34,942 bases of DNA, taken from positions 3,916,518 through 3,951,459 of the forward strand of contig NC_049993.1 in assembly GCF_000003815.2 (NCBI RefSeq), given 5' to 3'. Origin of the DNA: Branchiostoma floridae (taxonomy: Eukaryota > Chordata > Leptocardii > Amphioxiformes > Branchiostomatidae). Of the stretch, positions 28,923 to 34,942 are shown piece by piece. A program made the translations under genes and the position numbers. The notes under the pieces are model-generated. The model ran no database searches. It saw only the letters and a program-made list of their open reading frames with translations, and was not told the origin of the DNA. Position 1 is the stretch's first letter; every line of letters begins with the position of its first letter.

Positions 28923-29972
28923 CAAGTTTTACTCAATGTCTTTAAAGTCAAAGTCTAACAACCAGAGCCATTGGTGCTTATGTTTTTACATAATGTACTA
29001 GTCTGCAGTGTGCACCGGCTTGGGTTCTTTGTTTAGAGGTAGCAAGGAGGTATAATCTCCTTGGAAAATGTTAGTTCCAATGCATTTTTTTAAATGCTTG
29101 TCTTTGAAAATTCATTCAAATATGGACCTGTATAAACCTTCCATTGAATTATGATCATTTTGTGTGTGTGTGTTTATCAGTAAAAACCTTTTAGTCAAGA
29201 TCTTGATCTCACTGAAAACAAGAAAGCTAAAGCTGACCTTGTAGTATAAACAACTTAGACACACACTGCATAACAAAAGACTACTAAACAAAAGACTTGT
29301 AGTCATTAGACCTATTGTTTTGTGGCAAGTGCAAATTACAGATAATTACATCTCACAGAGGTGCGAAGGACATTATTCATTAGCCACTTGGCTTGATTGA
29401 CAGCAAGATTTTCTCTTGAAGGGAAATATTTGTAATCTAAACTTTAAAACGTTCTGAGGACCCCTAGCAATCTCTAAGAAAGATTAGATTTGAAGTAGAA
29501 TGATTTGTAATGACCTGTACTACACAAAGCTGTGTTGCACATTTTACTTATCATTAGCTGTCTTATGCTATAAGGCAAGAAAGACAGGGACACCCCAAAA
29601 CTATGTTACTGGAAAAGAAAAAAAAACATTTTTACTAAAACAGGAATAATATTTTTAATGTTGCTAAACAGTTCCCAAACGGGAGTAGTTCAAAGTATGT
29701 ACCCTCAAAAAATCATACGTTTCTAATGCTGGGAATGGGTCCTCGATTTGCCTTTTTTGTGAAAAAAATATACATTATATTATATATGAAATTATAAAAA
29801 TGTATGACAATTACCATCATAAAATTATCATTTTTACAACCATAATGCTCTGTTTTACATCTCTGCCGAGTTTGAACCGTTTTTTACAATCTATGGCTTA
29901 GTTATGGCAGTTTTCAGACAAGGTCTTGAAAATCACTGTACAGACCCTCTGGGCAACCTTACGGCTGCTGAG

Positions 29973-31006
29973 AAGATAAAAGAGACAGCGACGATGAACA
30001 CTTTTGGACGATCCCACCTGGCGTTGCCTTGCCCGGGTTGCTGAGGTCGGCTTCCCTCCCTGACTTTTCAAGGAAGACGACGTCGAATGACGTAGCCTCC
30101 TGTAGGTCACTGCCCGCTGTCCTTCATTCCATCGAAACTATTTACTGTGAGATCCCAGATGGCATAGCGGCTGCTCAGAGGCCTTTACCTGGTCTCCCGC
30201 ATACATACTGGGAGATTCCAGATGCCGGCATGGTACGGTCAGTTTCTCTCCCTGTAGTAAGGTGCATTCGAGAGGACAACCAAGGCAGTGCTGCATTATG
30301 TAGGTCGTTACCCACGATCCATGATCGACTAGCCGCTGCACAGCGCCCTCTGCCTGCCTCATCACACACTTACAGTGAGATACCAGATGAGGAGGAGAGC
30401 GGAAACGTGCCTTACTATGCTGATGATGCAGCTTTTTCACGTCATCATGTTGTCACAAACAGGAGACAGAATCTACTGGCTTGCCCAGATGGCAACACAA
30501 CCTCCAGTAGACACCTAAGATTCCTGGCCTCATATGGGTCAAATGAACAGGCTAGAGCCCAGCAAAGCAACATCTATAGAAAGCCTCTAGAGGTCGAGCC
30601 CGTAAGAGCCCGTAGACAGCTGAGGGCAGCTTTTGTGTCCCTGCCTGCTGACCAAAGTTTTGGTACGTACGTCAACGTCACAGATGTGTCTCCTCATCCC
30701 GTCACACTGCGGCGTACGTCCCTTCCTCTCGCCACACTGCCTAGCACATATGTGCCATGTGAAATTTCAGGGACAGAAACCCGTGTAACACCTCGGCGTG
30801 CGTCCCTTCCTCCCGTCACACTTAATGACACTTATGTGCAATGTGAGACATCAGGGGAGGGGACCCGTGTAACAGGACGACGTGCGTCCCTTCCTCTCCT
30901 CACAGTGCCTAACACTTACATGCCATGTGAGATATCAGGGGAAGGAACCCGGATGGCACCCACCTTCACATCAACGGACACATACTGGCCATGGGGTATT
31001 CCATAG
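29973..31006 (+). CDS. Cytoplasmic tail of LRR receptor A3 (second part)
   Basis: The frame reads (E)DKRDSDDEHFWTIPPGVALPG, then RSASLPDFSRK, CRSLPAV, IYCEIPD, QRPLPGLPHTYWEIPD, RSVSLPVVRC, QRPLPASSHTYSEIPDEEES, RARRQLRAAFVSLPADQ and CVNVTD-like YVNVTD. Three 28-aa repeats (RRTSLP / RRASLP ... TYVPCEISG) and the family terminus TYWPWGIP follow. It corresponds to A2 residues about 555-1033 but with fewer repeats. It has no own signal or ATG context, so it must be expressed by splicing from the upstream part, or it is a dead remnant. Confidence 0.8.
30710..30960 (+). repeat. 84-bp coding tandem repeat (A3)
   Basis: Three units only, against about six in A1 and eight in A2. Confidence 0.88.
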
Positions 31007-32520
31007 GACAATTCCATACGGGTATTCCTGGCCAATTCGTCAATCTGCTCGAGCTATTATATGAGGCTCATTAAAAAATTGAGCAACGGCACACACACAC
31101 ATACATACACACACACACATACACAAAACACACACACACACACACAAAATCACAGCAGCATAAATAATCATACTGTTATCTACGAAATGGACACTGCATC
31201 AAAAAACTTCACGAGCTGGACAATGCATCAAAACTAAGTACTGAATATGCTAGCAGTATTGACTTTCAGACGTCTCTTGATTGAAAATATATACTGAGAA
31301 ACAAAATGGAACAATTTCTGCCCACACGTATGGGGGCTATTCAAATGAATTTCAATCCTTCCCTCCCAATTAATGATATCATTTTTAATGATTTTTTTTT
31401 CATTTCTTTATCAGCAGAAATTGTCACAGCATAATTACAAGACGTTGGTAATTTTACGAGACAGTGTGCGATGAATACTCAAACGTCCCTTGATTGGAAT
31501 GACGCATGAAGTAAACAACAGAAATGAAGTAATATCCGTCCATCTGAAGTATGTAATTGAAATGACTTTCAAACTTTTCACGCCCACCAATGGCGCTACC
31601 GGTATACACCATATATCATTAGGAACTTTTTATGGTCAAATCTCAAACAATGTAATTATACGACGATAATAATTGCATCACACTTTCAAACTTTTCATTG
31701 CGCGATCTGTTCGTTTCATCAATTCTTTTTTTTTTTTATCACACTGACTGTTGTCTTACTCTGGCAGGAAATGCGGTACATTACACAACGTCTACTTTCT
31801 TTGGCGGTTTGTATTATAGAAATTATTCCTTTTTTTCTTATAGCCCGTTTTGTTTTGGGTAGCATTTGGAGCTAATTGGACAAACAAGAACCCTAAGGAA
31901 AAAGTAAATATCACTTAAGACATAAATTCACCGAATATGGTGGTCATTTTGCCAATTCAAGGCAGCTGCAGCTTCCTATGTTTGATTAATCAATCATGTA
32001 TCTATGTCACCCCATTCAAGCTACAGATTAACGGTAACAACAGCACCACGTGCTCAAGCCCTCTTGTAGGTCAGATCTTCAAATGACAGGTCACATGACG
32101 ATCTAAAAATTTAAGAAGAGATCCCAATCTTTGAAGAATCTGTTTTTTTTCTTTTCCTTGAAACTAATAAGCAGGTAGTACTGAATTAACACAAACAATT
32201 TTATTAACTTGAATACTGTTGTAACCTCTTTAAAGGTTATACCGCCATCCACCCTGAGAAAAACAAAATCCAAAAATCCAAAGCAACATTTTAAGCCAAT
32301 TCCACATTACTGAGTGGGCGTTCATTGCCCTTTCCCAATATTTTCGAGACCATTGTAGATAAATATCAGCTTAAATCGATTTCTAACATTATTTCGACTT
32401 TCTAAACATTCTCTGCTGTATTGATGTATGTTTATTTCTAATGTCAAACACATTTTCCGTTTCTTTTCTAAACTATTCCCAAATAGATTTATCAGTAATA
32501 ACATGTTCAAACATTGAAAC
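31007..32520. repeat. Segmental duplication, copy B, proximal block
   Basis: Matches 18268-19968 (landmarks given there). It begins just after the A3 stop with caattccatacgggtattcctggccaatt. It includes an interrupted CA tract (31088-31147). It lacks the 190-bp MITE present in copy A. Confidence 0.85.
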
Positions 32521-34440
32521 AATAGTTGGAAGCTGGATCACTGGGCTGGGAAGAGAAGAATACACACGTCCCTACCATGCTTATGAAATTAAGCTAGCTT
32601 CCACTTCTTGGATAATATTTAATGCCAATAAGGTTTGTCCACTAAGGAAAAACTACTTTTCAAACAAAAGCTAACATAAACAGCCAAGTAAAAATCGTTT
32701 ATTTGCTAGCTTCGGTTGAAATGTTTACATTATTATTGAATACTGACCCCCACAGCCTAATCATACTCACTGTTGGAAGCAAAGCATGAGATGTAAATAT
32801 GTAACATCAATATGTAAGTAATATGGTGGCACGTGACAGCGATAGCAAGTCATATAAGCTTATGAAACGATTTTATGAAATGGTCTTTAAATGTACATTT
32901 CTGTAACAATATTATGTTTTGTTTTGCCCCCTGTTGTGATATTAGACTAAAAAGACCTATACATTCAAAAGAAACAAAAAGTAAGTTCGAAGACAATATC
33001 ACATAAATGGTATATATTTTCTAGCGTTGATTTTGATGTTCGTCTGTAAAGAATTAAATCTATCACTTGGAGCAAACTAAATCAAAATGTGTTGGGGAAG
33101 TAGAGAGTGTTACGTGACAGCAGTAAGTCCAATTGGAAATAAGCTTCAGTGATATTGTGTCCGTTGAGTCACTTTTAACAATAAAGTCTCTAATAATAGA
33201 GTGTTGTTTTAGCCTTTTGTTGGGGTTATTAGGCTAATAGAGCGTGTGCATGTACATTCAAGAGAAACAACTTCGCAACCGAAACCTGAGAAAACGTGTT
33301 TGCTAAATGTGTGTGTACTTTCTAGCGTTGTCCGCACAGCCTTATTGAATCCCACTACTTGTAGCTTTCAAGCATGATATTATATAGAGGTACAGAAGTA
33401 GTAAGTGTCACGTAGGAGTCAGTCGAGTGGGGGAATAAGCTTTAAAAGACATATTGAGTCCGTTGAGTCAATTTTTGGAACTTCTTCAAATCCAGAATTT
33501 TCTAACATTAACCCAATGAGCTGTGACTGTCAAGCCTTAAAATGCCAGAGCAAAGGATAAAATGACCTTCATGTTGAGGGCACATCAAAAGAACTTGTGC
33601 TCTTATCAGATCTGCAGATCAACTTTCGTCAAATCCAGAACTCATAACAATTACGGATTTGAACAATGTATTCAAGCGACGAGCCGAGACCTGGTGAATG
33701 GCATGCTCTCCTTGAAAATTCGAGAATTGAAATCCCGGTACTCCTGCTAGGACCAGATTGGAGGACAATCAAACCTAAACGTCTACACCATCACGCTTTT
33801 GGAAGACAGTGCTGTGTACGCCTTGGACTGCAGTGGAGAAAATTTACATGATCTTAACTCACAACGCAGCCTAAACTGTACGTTACTAGGCTGCCTGACT
33901 GACCAGTGCGATGTACTGTCACATGTCCTACATAACTTAAGTACCAAGAATACTTAATGTACATGGCAACGTACGTAGATGAGGCATCTGTATCTCTTAA
34001 ACCAGTTATGTGTGACCAATCATCTTGCACTGTTTGAAATCGCTGTCTGCAAGGAGACTTAACTTTCGTCATCATCATTAAAGACGCCAGCCGGATACTG
34101 GAACATGAGATCTATCGGATACTTCGTCGAGCTTGTTAAAACATTTATGACCTGACGTTCGCAGGTCAAATCTACAAGAAGACTACAACAGAAAAATACG
34201 CACGCTCATCTACAAGGTGTTTACCTTTGGTCTACCTTTGGCAAGAAATATCTATACTTTTTTTATATTGACGCTCTGATATGTCACAGCTCATGGTCTT
34301 TTCCGGTAGAAATTGTTTATCTTTCTTTCGGTTGACTGATGAAAATAATACTAAAACTTAAAATCTTAAACCTCCATTGAACTGGCACCTGTTTCATGTA
34401 GTTGTTGAATAATACATGAATACAATACACTTATCAATCG
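32521..34440. repeat. Segmental duplication, copy B, distal block
   Basis: Matches 21660-23645 and, past the CR1 insertion of copy A, 23877-23910. It contains the three diverged 235-280-bp units and the decayed counterpart of the 22959-23402 frame (about 33751-33957, with an early TAA). It lacks both the 1.7-kb satellite block and the CR1 insertion. Confidence 0.88.
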
Positions 34441-34942
34441 GCACTGTACCTTAGCCTCTTACAGAACATATATTCATACTAATAATATAATAGTCATTCT
34501 CCTTTTGAACATTTCCATTTTGGGCTCAATAGTTAAACGTGTGCTGTGTGATTGATATTTTTGGACATTTGTCTGATAATTTGAAGCCTATATTTAAGGC
34601 ATAGAAAACAAACCTGATGGCTTGTAATATGGGGACCATCAAAATATATGTTTTCTGCGGTCCATATCAATTTATGCTACAGTCAGCTTCTTTCCATATC
34701 ATGTACTTATATTTTTCATATAATATGCACATAGCTGATCATTGGTTATTCAATTCATAGCAAGTCATCAATATCAGCTAAAATGTATTAAAAGAATCAT
34801 ATGTAAAGAAGTGTAGCAATCATAACGTTCTTGTTGAAAGGTATTGCAGGAATTGAAATATACTGTATGAATTTAATAATGATATACAAGTAGAAACACA
34901 GTCATACTTGTTACAAATTAAATCATATAGCCTTATAATGTA
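34441..34942. other. AT-rich DNA without recognised features
   Basis: No open frame, repeat or motif that I can support. Similarity to 23910-24560 is too weak to claim. Confidence 0.5.

Larger units (their letters stand above)
28207..28926 (-). mobile_element. TRIM-like miniature LTR retrotransposon with tRNA-like LTRs
   Basis: Two direct repeats of about 163 bp (28211-28373 and 28761-28922), each TG...CA, are flanked as a pair by CAAG (28207-28210 and 28923-28926). On the minus strand a polypurine tract (GAAAAGAAAAGGGGGAGTAG) directly precedes the 3' LTR, giving orientation. The internal region is only about 160 bp once the nested MITE is removed, far too short for gag-pol, so it fits a terminal-repeat retrotransposon in miniature. 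Each LTR carries, in the same sense, a tRNA-like stretch (GGTTTGCACGTTGGAtttataatct...CCCGGGTTCTATTCCGGG). No primer-binding site was recognised. Confidence 0.7.
27568..29974. mobile_element. 2.4-kb TIR-flanked insertion splitting A3
   Basis: Compared with A1 and A2, A3 has extra DNA between the codons after the TM and the SDDxHFW start of the tail. The insert ends are inverted: gccgtaaggttgcccagag at 27575-27593 and its exact complement at 29947-29965. The outer bases (ctccact / ctcagca) are partly matching. No transposase frame is present and no clear target duplication is seen, so it is a non-autonomous DNA element or a decayed one. It contains a nested LTR element (28211-28922). Confidence 0.8.

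Noticed and set aside
27575-29965. Autonomous DNA transposon
   Set aside because: Terminal inverted repeats are present, but no transposase-like frame occurs in the 2.4 kb.

Overview
The window looks like animal (metazoan) nuclear DNA, most plausibly an invertebrate deuterostome such as amphioxus. Evidence: several classes of non-LTR retrotransposon, non-autonomous DNA elements with terminal inverted repeats, microsatellites, no operon structure, and secreted/transmembrane leucine-rich-repeat (LRR) proteins. The organism is an inference from these traits and from a 2A-like motif in a CR1-group element; no marker gene is present.

Layout. 1-509: 3' end of a Tx1/L1-like retrotransposon. 510-4021: near-complete but frame-broken CR1/Rex1/L2-group retrotransposon with a 2A-like motif before its endonuclease. 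4022-4597: degenerate tandem duplication. 4615-8505: near-full-length RTE-like retrotransposon on the minus strand, flanked by a 17-bp target-site duplication. 8523-9990: non-coding DNA ending in a conserved leader. From about 10.4 to 31.0 kb lies a tandem array of three paralogous single-exon LRR receptor genes: A1 (10448-12898, with a frame-shifted remainder to 13575), A2 (15166-18267, intact, 1033 aa) and A3 (25897-27562 plus tail 29973-31006, split by a 2.4-kb insertion). Each intergenic segment is related to the others. The downstream DNA of A2 (18.27-23.9 kb) and of A3 (31.0-34.4 kb) is a clear segmental duplication, differing by datable insertions.

The receptors share a signal peptide, about six LRRs, a Cys-containing membrane-proximal ectodomain, a Thr-rich stalk and one transmembrane helix at the same residue position (about 524-547). 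Their long cytoplasmic tails are built from repeated short motifs: YxEIP (SH2-like), RPLPxLP (SH3 class I-like), RSxSLP (14-3-3-like), then an 84-bp/28-aa tandem repeat carrying RRxSLP and TYxPCEI. Copy number of the 28-aa repeat differs between paralogs (about 6, 8 and 3). This array of modular phospho-docking tails on LRR ectodomains is the most interesting system here.

Mobile DNA has reshaped the array. A3 carries a TIR-flanked insertion exactly between its transmembrane segment and its tail. The insertion ends supply GT and AG positions that would rejoin the frame if it were spliced as an intron. Inside it is a miniature LTR retrotransposon (TRIM-like, 712 bp) whose LTRs contain a tRNA-like segment, and inside that element's polypurine tract sits a hairpin MITE. 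A1 has a probable hAT-type insertion in its leader and a frameshift in its tail.
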